From contig NC_022600.1 of NCBI RefSeq assembly GCF_000484535.1, forward strand, positions 3,596,001-3,660,000: DNA of 64,000 nt, in the 5' to 3' direction. A program made the translations under genes and the position numbers. This document shows positions 42,041 to 51,306 of this stretch, piece after piece (the stretch's first letter is position 1; each line of letters starts with the position of its first letter). A model generated the notes under the pieces. The model searched no databases. It was not told where the DNA came from and saw only the letters and a program-made list of their open reading frames with translations. The stretch comes from Gloeobacter kilaueensis JS1. GTDB lineage: Bacteria; Cyanobacteriota; Cyanobacteriia; Gloeobacterales; Gloeobacteraceae.

Positions 42041-43224
42041 GCGCTCTGCCGGCAGTGCAGCTGAAGCCCCAGCGTCGCAACCGCCGCACCCACCCCTGGA
42101 TATTTGCCAGTGAAGTTGCTCGATTTCCTTCTGCTGAGCAGGTGGCGGACGGCAGCATGGTGGATGTCATCGACGCCCAGGGCCGCTTCTGTGGACGGGG
42201 ATTTCTCAATCGCCAGTCGCAGATCGCCGTGCGCTATCTCGAGCGCGGCGCGGACATCGAGATCGATCGCGTCTGGTGGCTGGAGCGCTTTGCTAGAGCC
42301 CTCGCCCACCGGCAGCGCTTTCTCGGCAGCGAGATTCGCACCTTCCGCTGGATCCACGGCGAGGCGGACGGCCTGCCGGGTCTGACGGTGGACCGCTACG
42401 AAGATTTCATCGTCGTTCAACTGCTGGCTCTCGGGCTTGAGCCCTGGCGGGAGGTGATCGTCGATTGCCTGGTCGAACTGGGTAGCCCACGGGGCGTCTT
42501 CGAGCGCTCCGACGCCCCGGTCCGGCGACTTGAAGGGCTCAAAGAGCAGGTTGGCTCCCTCTGGGGTGAGACACCGCCGCCACTGGTCGAAATCCAGGAG
42601 GGTTCTGCCCGGCTGCTGGTCGATCTGCTGCAGGGGCAAAAGACGGGCCTGTTTCTCGATCAGCGCTTTAACCGGCTGCATGCGGCCCGCTTTGCAGCAG
42701 GCCGCAACGTGCTCAATGCCTTCGGCTATACGGGCGCTTTCGGTGTGCATTGCGCTCTCGCTGGGGCCACCTCGGTGCTCAACGTCGATATTGCCGAATC
42801 GGCAACGGTTCTCGCCGAGCAGAACGCCCAGCTCAATCAGCTTACGCAGTGCAAGGCGATTACCGGCAACGCCTTCGATATTCTGCGCGAGTTCGATCGC
42901 GAGGGCCGCCGCTTTGAGATGATCATCCTCGACCCGCCCGCTTTTGCTAAAAGCCGCAGCGTGCTCGAAGGGGCGCTGCGCGGCTACAAGGAGATCAACC
43001 TGCGGGCGATGAAGCTGCTGGTGCCGGGTGGACTGCTCGTCACCTGCTCGTGCTCGTCGCACCTGAGCATGGAGATGTTCCGCGATGTGGTCCGCGACGC
43101 TGCCCAGGACACGGGCCGCATCGCCTGCCTCATCGAGCAGCGCGGCCAGTCGCCGGATCATCCGATCTTGATTCACATCCCTGAGACTGAATACCTCAAG
43201 TACCTGCTGCTGGAGATCGAGTGA
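42037..43224 (+). CDS. 23S rRNA cytosine methyltransferase, RlmI family
   Basis: 395 residues from the GTG at 42037, matching the ~396-residue family length. The N-terminal PUA domain (RRTHPWIFASEVARF, MVDVIDAQGRFCGRGFLN) binds RNA. The central part has LPGLTVDRYEDFIVVQL and QGQKTGLFLDQRFNRL. The SAM domain has VLNAFGYTGAFGVHCAL and the catalytic-type MIILDPPAFAKSR, then TCSCSSHLSMEMF. RlmI makes m5C1962 in 23S rRNA; the exact position in this organism is not known. It leads into moaD 13 bases later. Confidence 0.92.
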   Translation: MSALPAVQLKPQRRNRRTHPWIFASEVARFPSAEQVADGSMVDVIDAQGRFCGRGFLNRQSQIAVRYLERGADIEIDRVWWLERFARALAHRQRFLGSEIRTFRWIHGEADGLPGLTVDRYEDFIVVQLLALGLEPWREVIVDCLVELGSPRGVFERSDAPVRRLEGLKEQVGSLWGETPPPLVEIQEGSARLLVDLLQGQKTGLFLDQRFNRLHAARFAAGRNVLNAFGYTGAFGVHCALAGATSVLNVDIAESATVLAEQNAQLNQLTQCKAITGNAFDILREFDREGRRFEMIILDPPAFAKSRSVLEGALRGYKEINLRAMKLLVPGGLLVTCSCSSHLSMEMFRDVVRDAAQDTGRIACLIEQRGQSPDHPILIHIPETEYLKYLLLEIE

Positions 43225-43237
43225 TTAGAATCGGAGC

Positions 43238-43483
43238 ATGAAAATCCACGTCAGGCTCTTTGCCAGTTACCGCGAAGCCTTCGAGCGCGACGAGTTGGAA
43301 CTGGAGGTGCCGGGGGGCACGACCTGTACCCAGATTCAGACCCAGCTCGCTGCCGAGCAACCGGTGCTGGAGCGCTGGGGCAGCGTGGTCCGCTACGGCG
43401 TCAACTGCCGCTTTGTACCGCCTGAGACGCCCCTTACCGACGGGGACGAACTGGTGCTGATTCCGCCGGTGAGTGGGGGGTAG
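43238..43483 (+). CDS. moaD: Molybdopterin synthase sulfur-carrier subunit MoaD
   Basis: 81 residues with the ubiquitin-like fold and the C-terminal di-glycine (LIPPVSGG) that is thiocarboxylated to donate sulfur for molybdopterin. It begins MKIHVRLFASYREAF, typical of the family. moaE follows by six bases, so both synthase subunits are made together. The molybdenum cofactor is needed for example by nitrate reductase. Confidence 0.94.
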   Translation: MKIHVRLFASYREAFERDELELEVPGGTTCTQIQTQLAAEQPVLERWGSVVRYGVNCRFVPPETPLTDGDELVLIPPVSGG

Positions 43484-43489
43484 GGCGGT

Positions 43490-43933
43490 GTGAACAATGA
43501 TTTTCGCTTTACCCGAGAACCCCTCGATCTACAGAGCGCCTACGATCTCGGCACCGACAGCGGGCAAGGCGCTGTTGTGATCATGGTCGGTACCGTGCGC
43601 ACGAGCACCGGAGGCCGGGCGGTCGCCTTTCTAGACTACGAAGCCTACGAGCCGATGGCGCTCGCGGTCTTTGAGCAGATTGCCGCCGAGATCCGCTCCC
43701 GCTGGCCTGCGACGGGCCGGATTGTCGTTCATCACCGCCTGGGCCGCCTTGCCATCGGGGAGGCGAGCGTGATCGTCGCTGTCGGCAACGCCCACCGCGC
43801 CGATGCCTTTGCCGGCTGCCAGTACGCCATCGATGCGCTCAAGCGCGACGCACCGATCTGGAAAAAAGAGCACTGGGCCGACGGCAACAGCGACTGGGTG
43901 ACAGGCTCGCTTCTGCTTTCAGCCCAGGGGTGA
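43490..43933 (+). CDS. moaE: Molybdopterin synthase catalytic subunit MoaE
   Basis: 147 residues, GTG start. Converts precursor Z to molybdopterin using sulfur from MoaD. Family signatures: GAVVIMVGTVRTSTGG, YEAYEPMALAVFEQI, HHRLGRLAIGEASVIVAVG, HRADAFAGCQYAIDALKRDA and PIWKKEHWADG with the catalytic lysine. The spacing to moaD of six bases indicates coupling. The pair is followed 50 bases later by glyA. Confidence 0.95.
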   Translation: MNNDFRFTREPLDLQSAYDLGTDSGQGAVVIMVGTVRTSTGGRAVAFLDYEAYEPMALAVFEQIAAEIRSRWPATGRIVVHHRLGRLAIGEASVIVAVGNAHRADAFAGCQYAIDALKRDAPIWKKEHWADGNSDWVTGSLLLSAQG

Positions 43934-43983
43934 ATGTGTTACGGTTGCGCTGTAGTAGCTGATTTGGAACGGGTTTTAAGGCT

Positions 43984-45264
43984 GTGAGTGACGATCTTTT
44001 GCGCGCATCGGATCCGCTAGTCGCCAGCTGGATCGACCGGGAACTGGAAAGACAGCGTACCCACCTTGAACTCATCGCCAGCGAGAACTTTACTTCGGCG
44101 GCGGTGATGGCCGCCCAGGGCTCGGTGCTCACCAACAAGTACGCCGAAGGACTGCCCAGCAAGCGCTACTACGGCGGCTGCGAGTTCGTCGATGCCATCG
44201 AGCAGATCGCCATCGACCGGGCCAAGAGCCTTTTTGGCGCAGCCCACGCCAACGTCCAGCCCCACTCCGGTGCCCAGGCCAACGCCGCCGTCTTTCTGGC
44301 GCTGCTTGAGCCGGGCGATACGATCCTGGGGATGGACCTCAGCCACGGCGGCCACCTCACCCACGGTTCGCCGGTCAACCTTTCCGGACTCTATTACCGG
44401 GCAATCCACTACGGCGTCGATCCGACCCACCACCGCATCGACTTCGATCAGGTGCGCGAGCTGGCCCTTGCCCACCGGCCAAAGCTGATCATCTGCGGCT
44501 ACTCCGCCTACCCGCGCCGCATCGAATTTGAGCGCTTCCGGGCGATCGCCGACGAGGTGGGTGCCTATTTGCTGGCCGACGTCGCCCACATCGCAGGGCT
44601 GATCGTCGCCGGTGAGCACCCCAACCCGATCCCCCACTGCGACGTGGTGACGACCACTACCCACAAGACCCTGCGCGGGCCACGGGGCGGGCTCATCTTG
44701 ACGCGCGACGAAGCGCTGGGCAAAAAATTTGACAAAGCGGTCTTTCCCGGCATCCAGGGCGGACCGCTCGAGCATGTGATCGCCGCCAAGGCCGTCGCCT
44801 TCGGCGAAGCGCTGCGCCCCGAATTCAAGAGCTACGCAAAAGCCGTGATCGCCAATGCCCGTGCTCTGGCCGATCGCCTCACCCAGCGCGGCCTTTCGCT
44901 TGTCTCCGGCGGCACCGACAACCACCTGATGGTCGTCGATCTGCGCTCAGTCGGCCTCACGGGCAAAGAAGCCGACCTGCTCGTAAGCGACATTCAGATC
45001 ACCGCCAACAAAAACACGATCCCCTTCGACCCGCAAAAGCCTTTTATCACCAGCGGCCTGCGCCTCGGCTCACCGGCGATGACCACCCGTGGCCTGGGCA
45101 GTACCGAATTTAGCGCCATCGGCGACATCCTCGCCGATCGGCTACAAAACCCGACGGACGCCCGCATCGAAGCTGACTGCCGCTTACGGGTCCAATCGCT
45201 CTGCCAGCGCTTTCCGCTCTACGAGCACCTCGGCCTGGTAGCGGCCCTGCCCGTCAGCCGCTAG
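43984..45264 (+). CDS. glyA: Serine hydroxymethyltransferase
   Basis: 426 residues; GTG start. PLP enzyme that interconverts serine and glycine with one-carbon transfer to tetrahydrofolate; in phototrophs it also works in photorespiration. Start region [20 protein letters not shown], then [34 protein letters not shown], and the PLP lysine in [19 protein letters not shown]. Normal length and no anomalies. The 327-base region downstream separates it from the polysaccharide operon. Confidence 0.97.
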   Translation: MSDDLLRASDPLVASWIDRELERQRTHLELIASENFTSAAVMAAQGSVLTNKYAEGLPSKRYYGGCEFVDAIEQIAIDRAKSLFGAAHANVQPHSGAQANAAVFLALLEPGDTILGMDLSHGGHLTHGSPVNLSGLYYRAIHYGVDPTHHRIDFDQVRELALAHRPKLIICGYSAYPRRIEFERFRAIADEVGAYLLADVAHIAGLIVAGEHPNPIPHCDVVTTTTHKTLRGPRGGLILTRDEALGKKFDKAVFPGIQGGPLEHVIAAKAVAFGEALRPEFKSYAKAVIANARALADRLTQRGLSLVSGGTDNHLMVVDLRSVGLTGKEADLLVSDIQITANKNTIPFDPQKPFITSGLRLGSPAMTTRGLGSTEFSAIGDILADRLQNPTDARIEADCRLRVQSLCQRFPLYEHLGLVAALPVSR

Positions 45265-45591
45265 CATTTTCGCAAGATTAAATTCGTCAAGAATTCTTCA
45301 TCTATAGGAGGGAGTCTCCCCGTATTCCCTAGCCAGTTGGGCAGCGATACGGTAGACTTCGCGTAAAAATCAAAAACCGGCTATTTCGCCAGGGAGCGGG
45401 CTTCGATGATTGGTCAATCTCAGCCCCTTCACCGTAGCCTCCCAATCTATACAAGTCTGTGCGACAGGAGGCCGTAGAGCAGGGGGCGTGTGCGCAAAAT
45501 TTCTTGACAGTAAACTTCATCAACTCTTAAAAATCTCAGAAAGGATCATCCCAGGACACCAGCTATAAGATGGACACGGCAGGAAGAAGCG
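45265..45591 (+). other. 327-base intergenic region before the polysaccharide operon
   Basis: Holds the promoter described next and an untranslated leader of roughly 50 bases. Short GGGAG/CTCCC self-complementary bits occur near 45310. No gene is seen. A minus-strand frame at 45329-45523 has no ribosome site and no coding character. Confidence 0.6.
45504..45532 (+). promoter_or_regulatory. Sigma70-type promoter of the polysaccharide operon
   Basis: A consensus -35 TTGACA (45504-45509), a 17-base spacer and -10 TTAAAA (45527-45532). Transcription would begin near 45540 and the leader would be about 50 bases long. It is the only convincing promoter before the 14-kb gene run starting at 45592. 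Confidence 0.75.
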
Positions 45592-46710
45592 ATGGTACAA
45601 ATTTTACATTTCCCTCATCCAGTTTCCCGATCGCTCCCGGCGATTCTTCTTTTGAGCGGTTTTCTTTTTGGCAGTAGCAGGGCGCTGGCCCAGAGTGTCC
45701 CCGTGGCGGCACAGCCGCCGGTCCAGCAGTTCGATCTGCAGGCGGCGACCAGCGCTTACCGGATTGGCCCCGGCGACACGATCGAGGTGAATGTCTTTGG
45801 GGTGCCGGAGTTGACCACCAGCCGGGTGATCCTGGCGGACGGGACGACCAGTCTGCCGATTATCGGAGCGGTGCGCTTTGCGGGCATGTCCCAGGAGGAA
45901 GCGGCGGCGGAGTTGACCGAGTTGTACCGGCCCTACCTCGAAAACACCCAGATCACCGTCGCGATCACCTCCCCCCGGCCCCTCACGATCGCTGTTCTAG
46001 GCGAGGTCAATCGCCCTGGCCCCTACACGCTCACCCAGGGAGCAGGCAACACCCAGGTCAAGGTGGGTTCCGGCGAGGGAACGACGGGCGGCGTCGGCGG
46101 TGGACGGCTCACCGTCTCTCAAGCGCTCAACTTGGCCGGCGGTGTCACCGACTCCGCCGATGTCGAGCAAATTACCCTGCGGCGCAAGTTGCCGGGCAGC
46201 AGCCGCGACTCGGTCCAGAAGATCAACCTCTGGGCGCTGTTGCAGACCGGCGACACCTCCCAGGATGTGCCGTTGCTCGACGGCGACTCGCTCACGGTGC
46301 CCAAGACGAGCGCCGACAAACCCAACTACAACATCGAGCAGGTGCTCGCCTCGACGATCGCCCCCAACACGATCGAGGTGCGCGTCCTGGGCGAGGTCAG
46401 GCAGCCTGGCCGGGTAAACGTCTCGCCCAACGCTATTCTCACCGACGCCCTGGTCGCTGCCGGTGGACTGACCGACGGGGCTGACTGGAAATCGGTGCAG
46501 CTGTTGCGCCTCAACCCGGACGGTACCGTCACCCGCAAGCAACTGGCCGCGTACCTGGAGGAGGGCCGCGACCCCCAGAAAAACCCGCCCCTTAAAAAAG
46601 GCGATATTATCTCCGTACCCCGTTCCTTTGGCGGCTCGCTGGTCAACACGCTTCAGTACCTCAGTCCCGTCTTTTATCTCAATAGTCTGGTCAATCTTTT
46701 TCGTTATTAG
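45592..46710 (+). CDS. Wza-like outer-membrane polysaccharide export protein
   Basis: 372 residues. Signal peptide (SLPAILLLSGFLFGSSRALA) without a lipobox cysteine. Then the Poly_export domain (YRIGPGDTIEVNVFGVPELT, SLPIIGAVRFAGMSQEEAA) and SLBB domains (LTIAVLGEVNRPGPYTL, EVRVLGEVRQPGRVNVSPN). Such proteins multimerise to form the outer channel for capsule or exopolysaccharide. The first gene of the operon, directly before its Wzc-like partner. It lacks the lipid anchor of E. coli Wza, as is common in cyanobacteria. Confidence 0.93.
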   Translation: MVQILHFPHPVSRSLPAILLLSGFLFGSSRALAQSVPVAAQPPVQQFDLQAATSAYRIGPGDTIEVNVFGVPELTTSRVILADGTTSLPIIGAVRFAGMSQEEAAAELTELYRPYLENTQITVAITSPRPLTIAVLGEVNRPGPYTLTQGAGNTQVKVGSGEGTTGGVGGGRLTVSQALNLAGGVTDSADVEQITLRRKLPGSSRDSVQKINLWALLQTGDTSQDVPLLDGDSLTVPKTSADKPNYNIEQVLASTIAPNTIEVRVLGEVRQPGRVNVSPNAILTDALVAAGGLTDGADWKSVQLLRLNPDGTVTRKQLAAYLEEGRDPQKNPPLKKGDIISVPRSFGGSLVNTLQYLSPVFYLNSLVNLFRY

Positions 46711-46733
46711 ATCCCTCGCACTTCAGGACAATC

Positions 46734-49187
46734 ATGGTTAATCCCCAGGCCAGCCTTGGCCCGCCGAGCGACAACTTCAATCTGCTTTCGATCTGGAGAA
46801 CGCTGCGCAAGCGCAAACTCCTCTCGCTGAGCGTCGCTGTCGCTGTCTTTGGCGGGGTCGCTGCCTTTACTTACACCAGACCCTATATCTACGAGTCGGA
46901 GACGCTGATCCTGGTGGACAACCGCCAGCAGATACCGGTTGTCCAGACCACCGAAAGCGCTCTGCCTTCTGCCGCCAATCTCGAAACAGAAATCCAGATT
47001 CTCAAAAGTCGCTCGCTGATTGGCCGCGCCATCCACAGATTGGCCCCGCCCTTTAACATCCTCAATTCGACCACTGCCGCCGATAACATCTCGATTAGCC
47101 AGATTGGCGACGCCGGAGTGCTCAGGGTGGCCTACCGCGATACCAACCCGGAGCGGGCCAAGGCGGTCCTCACCGCCCTCGGGGCGACCTACGTCGAGTA
47201 CAGCCTCGAGAGCAAGCGCGGCCAGGCCGACAACGCGATCAAATTTATCGAAGCCAAGCTGCCTCGCGCCAAAAAAGTTCTCAACCAGACCGCCATTGCC
47301 ATCCGCGAATTTCGCAAGCGCTACGACATCCCGGATCCGGACGGCTACGCCACCAGCGTCGCCGAGGTCCAGCAGAGCCTCCAGCAGCGCATCCAGGATC
47401 TGCAGATCAACCTTGCCCAGACCCAGAGGCAGTACTCCGAATTGCGCGCCCAGGTGGGCGAAGATCCCGATATTGCCCTGTCGATGACGATCTTGAGCCA
47501 GGATCCGACCTACACGCGCCTGGTCTCCAAGTACAAGGACGCCGAAGCCGACTACGTTTCGCAGCGCGCCAAGTTCAAAGATGCCTACAAGCCGGTGGGT
47601 GATCTTAAAAAGCAGCGCGACATCTACCTGCGCCTATTGCAGGAGCAGGCCACCAGTGTCCTCGGTAGCGCCAAGGTGGCCAAGCTCGGCTTGAAGAGCG
47701 GTGCTGTGCCGGCCCTGGGAGATAGTGCCATCACCGGCAGTGGGGGGGCCAATCCGCCCGTTGCCCCCGCCGCCTCCGCCCCAACTCCCGCCACCGTTGC
47801 AAGTAAGGGCGAACCTGCTCCGCCCGCTGCCCCAACGAGTAAAGCCCCGGCTGCTTTGCCGGAAGCGCGGAGCCTGGCAGCGGCCCCGGTGCGCCAGACG
47901 ATCCAGCAGTCGCTGGCAAGCCAGTTGCTCAGCACCCAGGTCACCCTCTCGGTCCAAAAAGCGCAGCTCGCGAGCCTCACCAAGGCCCAGAACGACATCG
48001 TCGCCCGCTTCAAAAAGATTCCCCAACTGCAGCAGCAGTACACCGAACTGCAGCGCGACTACAACGTCAACAGCCAGATCGTCAACGGCCTGCTCACCAA
48101 GCTCGAAGAACTGCGGATCACCGAAGCCCAGGAGACTTCGCCCTGGCGCGTGCTCGAACCGCCGGATCTGCCGGACACCCCCGTATCGCCCAAGATCGAT
48201 CAAAACCTGCTGTATGGCTTTATTGCCAGCGTCTTTTTGGGTCTGGGGGCCGCCTTCGTGCCGGATCTGATCGATGAGCGGATCAAGGGCGTCGAGGAAG
48301 CGAAGGAACTGACCGGCCTGCCTCTGCTCGGCGCGATTCCCAAGACCGAGAACCTGACTGAGACCCTGGTCGCCCCCAGCCGCGACGGGGTGGTGATTGG
48401 CGACAGGCTCGTCACCCGGCAGTACACCCGCTCTCCTTTTAAGGAGGCGCTGCGCTCTCTAGCTCTCAGCCTGCGCTATCTGGGTTCCAACAACAGCGTC
48501 AAGACCCTGCTCTTTACCTCGTCGATTCCGGCGGAGGGCAAGAGCATCATCAGTTACAACCTGGGCCTGGTGCTCTCCGAATTTGGCAAGCGCGTGCTGG
48601 TGGTCGATGCGGACATGCGCAAACCGAACCTGCACCGCTTCTTAGAACTGCCCAACTCGCGCGGCCTCAGCACTGCAATCGCCACCGAGACGCCCTGGCA
48701 GCAACTGGTCCAGTCCGGCGGCAACCCCAATTTGACCTTGCTCACCTCCGGACCGATTCCGCCCAACCCGGTCGCCCTGCTCAACTCCGAAAAGATGACC
48801 GAGTTGCTTGCCCAGTGGCGCGAGAACTTTGACTACGTGATCGTCGATACGCCGCCGGTGGTCGGTCTGCCGGATGCCCAGAGCATCGTCTCCCGCGTCG
48901 ATCGGGTGGTGCTCATCGTCGCCATCGAGCGCTCGACCCGCTCGGTAATCGCCCGCGTGCTCGAAATTCTGCGCAGCAGCCAGTGCGAACTGGCGGGTCT
49001 GGTGGTCAACATGCTCAACGACGGCAACGAAGGCTATTACTACCAGTATTACACTTCTTACTACGGTGAGTCGCCGCCGGACGCTGCTGCCGTCGCCCAG
49101 ATGCAGGCCCAGAACAACGGCAACGGCAATGGTCGCCGCCGGGGGATGCTGAGCGGTCTTTTTGGCAACCGCACAGGTCGCCGCTAG
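46734..49187 (+). CDS. Wzc-like polysaccharide co-polymerase with BY-kinase domain
   Basis: 817 residues. Two membrane helices (about 31-50 and 500-520) enclose a periplasmic coiled-coil region. The Wzz part is FNLLSIWRTLRKRKLLSLSV; the second helix is LLYGFIASVFLGLGAAF. The cytoplasmic tyrosine kinase has Walker A FTSSIPAEGKSIISYNLG, Walker A' RVLVVDADMRKPN and Walker B DYVIVDTPP. The C-terminal tail is a tyrosine cluster (EGYYYQYYTSYYGE) for autophosphorylation. Residues about 334-386 are a Pro/Ala/Ser-rich insertion within the periplasmic part. It sets chain length and coordinates export with the Wza-like protein. Confidence 0.94.
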   Translation: MVNPQASLGPPSDNFNLLSIWRTLRKRKLLSLSVAVAVFGGVAAFTYTRPYIYESETLILVDNRQQIPVVQTTESALPSAANLETEIQILKSRSLIGRAIHRLAPPFNILNSTTAADNISISQIGDAGVLRVAYRDTNPERAKAVLTALGATYVEYSLESKRGQADNAIKFIEAKLPRAKKVLNQTAIAIREFRKRYDIPDPDGYATSVAEVQQSLQQRIQDLQINLAQTQRQYSELRAQVGEDPDIALSMTILSQDPTYTRLVSKYKDAEADYVSQRAKFKDAYKPVGDLKKQRDIYLRLLQEQATSVLGSAKVAKLGLKSGAVPALGDSAITGSGGANPPVAPAASAPTPATVASKGEPAPPAAPTSKAPAALPEARSLAAAPVRQTIQQSLASQLLSTQVTLSVQKAQLASLTKAQNDIVARFKKIPQLQQQYTELQRDYNVNSQIVNGLLTKLEELRITEAQETSPWRVLEPPDLPDTPVSPKIDQNLLYGFIASVFLGLGAAFVPDLIDERIKGVEEAKELTGLPLLGAIPKTENLTETLVAPSRDGVVIGDRLVTRQYTRSPFKEALRSLALSLRYLGSNNSVKTLLFTSSIPAEGKSIISYNLGLVLSEFGKRVLVVDADMRKPNLHRFLELPNSRGLSTAIATETPWQQLVQSGGNPNLTLLTSGPIPPNPVALLNSEKMTELLAQWRENFDYVIVDTPPVVGLPDAQSIVSRVDRVVLIVAIERSTRSVIARVLEILRSSQCELAGLVVNMLNDGNEGYYYQYYTSYYGESPPDAAAVAQMQAQNNGNGNGRRRGMLSGLFGNRTGRR

Positions 49188-49189
49188 CG

Positions 49190-50020
49190 ATGGAGACCCA
49201 GGAACTCCTGATCGAAGCGGGCCGCTCCGAGGGCCAGTACTGGCGCGACCTGTGGCGCTACCGCGAGCTGCTGTATTTTCTGGCCTGGCGCGACATCCTG
49301 GTGCGCTACAAGCAGACGGTGATCGGAGTGGCCTGGGCGGTGGTCCGGCCTGTGATCACGATGGCGATCTTCACCCTCGTCTTCAGCAAGCTGGCCCGGT
49401 TGTCCTCCGGCGAGGTGCCCTATCCAGTGCTCGTCTTTGCGGCGATGCTGCCCTGGCAGTTTTTTTCGACGGCCCTGGTCGATTGCTCCAACAGCGTCGT
49501 CAACAACGCCAGCATGGTCACAAAAGTCTACTTTCCGCGCCTCATCGTGCCGATAAGTGCGGTGATCGTGAGCTTTGCCGATTTTTTGATCTCCCTCGCT
49601 CTGCTCGCCGCCCTGATGGCCTGGTACCACTACTGGCCAAGCTGGCGGCTTCTGGCACTGCCGGGGCTGACGCTGGTCGTCTTTGCTGCTGGCCTCGGGG
49701 CGGGCCTCTGGCTTGCGGCCCTGAACGTGCGCTACCGCGATTTTCGGATTCTGGTGCCCTTTATCGTGCAGGTGGGCATCTATATCAGCCCGGTGGGCTT
49801 CAGCAGCAATCTGGTACCAGAGAACTGGCGACTTCTGTACTCGCTCAACCCGATGGTCGGCGTGATCGACGGCTTTCGCTGGGCAATTATCGGCAACTCC
49901 GTATTTGTCTATTTTTACTGGCCGGGTTTTTTGCTCTCCCTCAGCCTTGTCGCGCTGTTGCTCGTAAGCGGCATCTGGTATTTTCGCAGGACCGAGAAAA
50001 CTTTTTCTGACGTGATCTAG
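49190..50020 (+). CDS. Wzm-type ABC-2 permease for polysaccharide export
   Basis: 276 residues, two bases after the Wzc-like gene. Cytoplasmic N-terminus RDLWRYRELLYFLAWRDILVRYKQTVIGVAWAVVRP is the typical start of O-antigen/teichoic acid ABC permeases, followed by six helices. The VGIYISPVGFSSNLVPENWRLLYSLNPMVGVIDGFRW segment is the family signature. Works with the ATPase encoded next. It carries a completed or lipid-linked glycan across the inner membrane. Confidence 0.94.
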   Translation: METQELLIEAGRSEGQYWRDLWRYRELLYFLAWRDILVRYKQTVIGVAWAVVRPVITMAIFTLVFSKLARLSSGEVPYPVLVFAAMLPWQFFSTALVDCSNSVVNNASMVTKVYFPRLIVPISAVIVSFADFLISLALLAALMAWYHYWPSWRLLALPGLTLVVFAAGLGAGLWLAALNVRYRDFRILVPFIVQVGIYISPVGFSSNLVPENWRLLYSLNPMVGVIDGFRWAIIGNSVFVYFYWPGFLLSLSLVALLLVSGIWYFRRTEKTFSDVI

Positions 50021-50035
50021 AAAGTAGCAGTGCCC

Positions 50036-51298
50036 ATGTCCCCTCCAATCGTTCGCATCGAGCATCTGAGCAAACAGTACAGCCTCGGTAGACGGCCACC
50101 GACCCGCTCGCTGCGCGAAGCTTTTGCTGCTGCACCCAAAAGTATCCGCCTGGCCCTTGAGGCACTGCTGGGCAAAAGGCAGGCCGAACAAAAATTCTGG
50201 GCGCTCAAAGATGTTTGTTTCGATATCGAAAAAGGCGAAGTGCTCGGTATCATCGGTCGCAACGGTGCCGGTAAATCGACGCTCTTAAAAATTCTCAGCC
50301 GGATCACCGAGCCTACTGCCGGACGGGTACAGATTCGCGGCAGGGTGGCGAGTCTTTTAGAAGTCGGTACAGGCTTTCATCCGGAGTTGACGGGCCGCGA
50401 GAACATCTACCTCAACGGGGCGATCCTGGGGATGAGCCGCAGCGAGATCCAGCGCCGCTTCGATCAGATCGTCGCCTTCGCTGAAACCGAAAAATTTTTA
50501 GATACACCGGTAAAGTTCTATTCTTCCGGGATGTACGTGCGCCTCGCCTTTGCCGTCGCCGCTCACCTCGAACCGGAGATCTTGATCGTCGATGAGGTGC
50601 TGGCGGTCGGGGACGTACAGTTTCAAAAAAAATGCCTGGGCAAGATCAAAGACGTCGCCCGCGAGGAAGGGCGCACGGTACTTTTTGTGAGCCACAACAT
50701 GGGGGCGGTGACCAGCCTGTGCGACCGGGCGGTCTACCTGATGGACGGCCAGGTGGAGCTGGACGGCTCCGCTGAAGCGGTGATCGCGAGCTACTACGCC
50801 CAGCTCGTAGACGAGCGGGGCGATCTGAGTCAGTTTCGGGTACCGGTGAGCGGTTACGGCAGCAGCGTGCGCTTTCGGCGCATCGAACTCGTCTCCGACG
50901 GCGACGGAAACCTGCGCTTCGGTGAACCGCTCCACTACACCCTTGAACTCGAAGCAGACACAGATCTTAAAAACCTGCGCATCGGCTGCAGCATCTTCGA
51001 CAGCTCAGATATCTGCGTCGGTGGCCTCTTCAGCGGCCCCTTCGCGATCGAAGCCGGACAGACTCTGGTGCTCAGCCTGAGCGTCGCCAATCCCAACCTG
51101 GCACCGGGAACCTACCGCAGCGGCTTCAGCGTCGGCTACGGCGGACCCGATTCTCCCCGCCACGACCTCGATGCGATCGTCGGCAGACCCGCTTTTCATG
51201 TTCTGCCCATCGCCACCGCCGCCGGGCAGGTTGCAAACTGGAGTCCTGGTTGGGGCCGGATCGTCTTTCAGGACGTGCAATTTTCGGTTGGGGAGTAG
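50036..51298 (+). CDS. Wzt-type ABC ATPase with carbohydrate-recognition tail
   Basis: 420 residues from the ATG at 50036. Nucleotide-binding domain 1-240: Walker A GIIGRNGAGKSTLLKILS, signature FYSSGMYVRLAFAVAAHLEP, Walker B LIVDEVLAVGD, and switch LFVSHNMGAV. Residues about 265-410 are a Wzt_C-type beta-sandwich that in O-antigen exporters reads the chain terminus (VRFRRIELVSDGDG, LHYTLELEADTDLKNLRIG). This tail implies that export depends on a specific sugar end. It overlaps no gene upstream but is closely followed by a glycosyltransferase. Confidence 0.93.
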   Translation: MSPPIVRIEHLSKQYSLGRRPPTRSLREAFAAAPKSIRLALEALLGKRQAEQKFWALKDVCFDIEKGEVLGIIGRNGAGKSTLLKILSRITEPTAGRVQIRGRVASLLEVGTGFHPELTGRENIYLNGAILGMSRSEIQRRFDQIVAFAETEKFLDTPVKFYSSGMYVRLAFAVAAHLEPEILIVDEVLAVGDVQFQKKCLGKIKDVAREEGRTVLFVSHNMGAVTSLCDRAVYLMDGQVELDGSAEAVIASYYAQLVDERGDLSQFRVPVSGYGSSVRFRRIELVSDGDGNLRFGEPLHYTLELEADTDLKNLRIGCSIFDSSDICVGGLFSGPFAIEAGQTLVLSLSVANPNLAPGTYRSGFSVGYGGPDSPRHDLDAIVGRPAFHVLPIATAAGQVANWSPGWGRIVFQDVQFSVGE

Positions 51299-51306
51299 CT
51301 GTCGCG

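Noticed and set aside
41968-43176. 402-residue minus-strand frame over the rRNA methyltransferase
   Set aside because: The plus strand encodes all RlmI-family motifs; the antisense product has no signature.
45329-45523. 64-residue minus-strand frame before the polysaccharide operon
   Set aside because: Covers the operon promoter region, no ribosome site, no coding character.
49184-50191. 335-residue minus-strand frame over the ABC permease
   Set aside because: Extremely Gln/Asp/His-rich, no hydrophobic or catalytic pattern; the plus-strand permease is certain.
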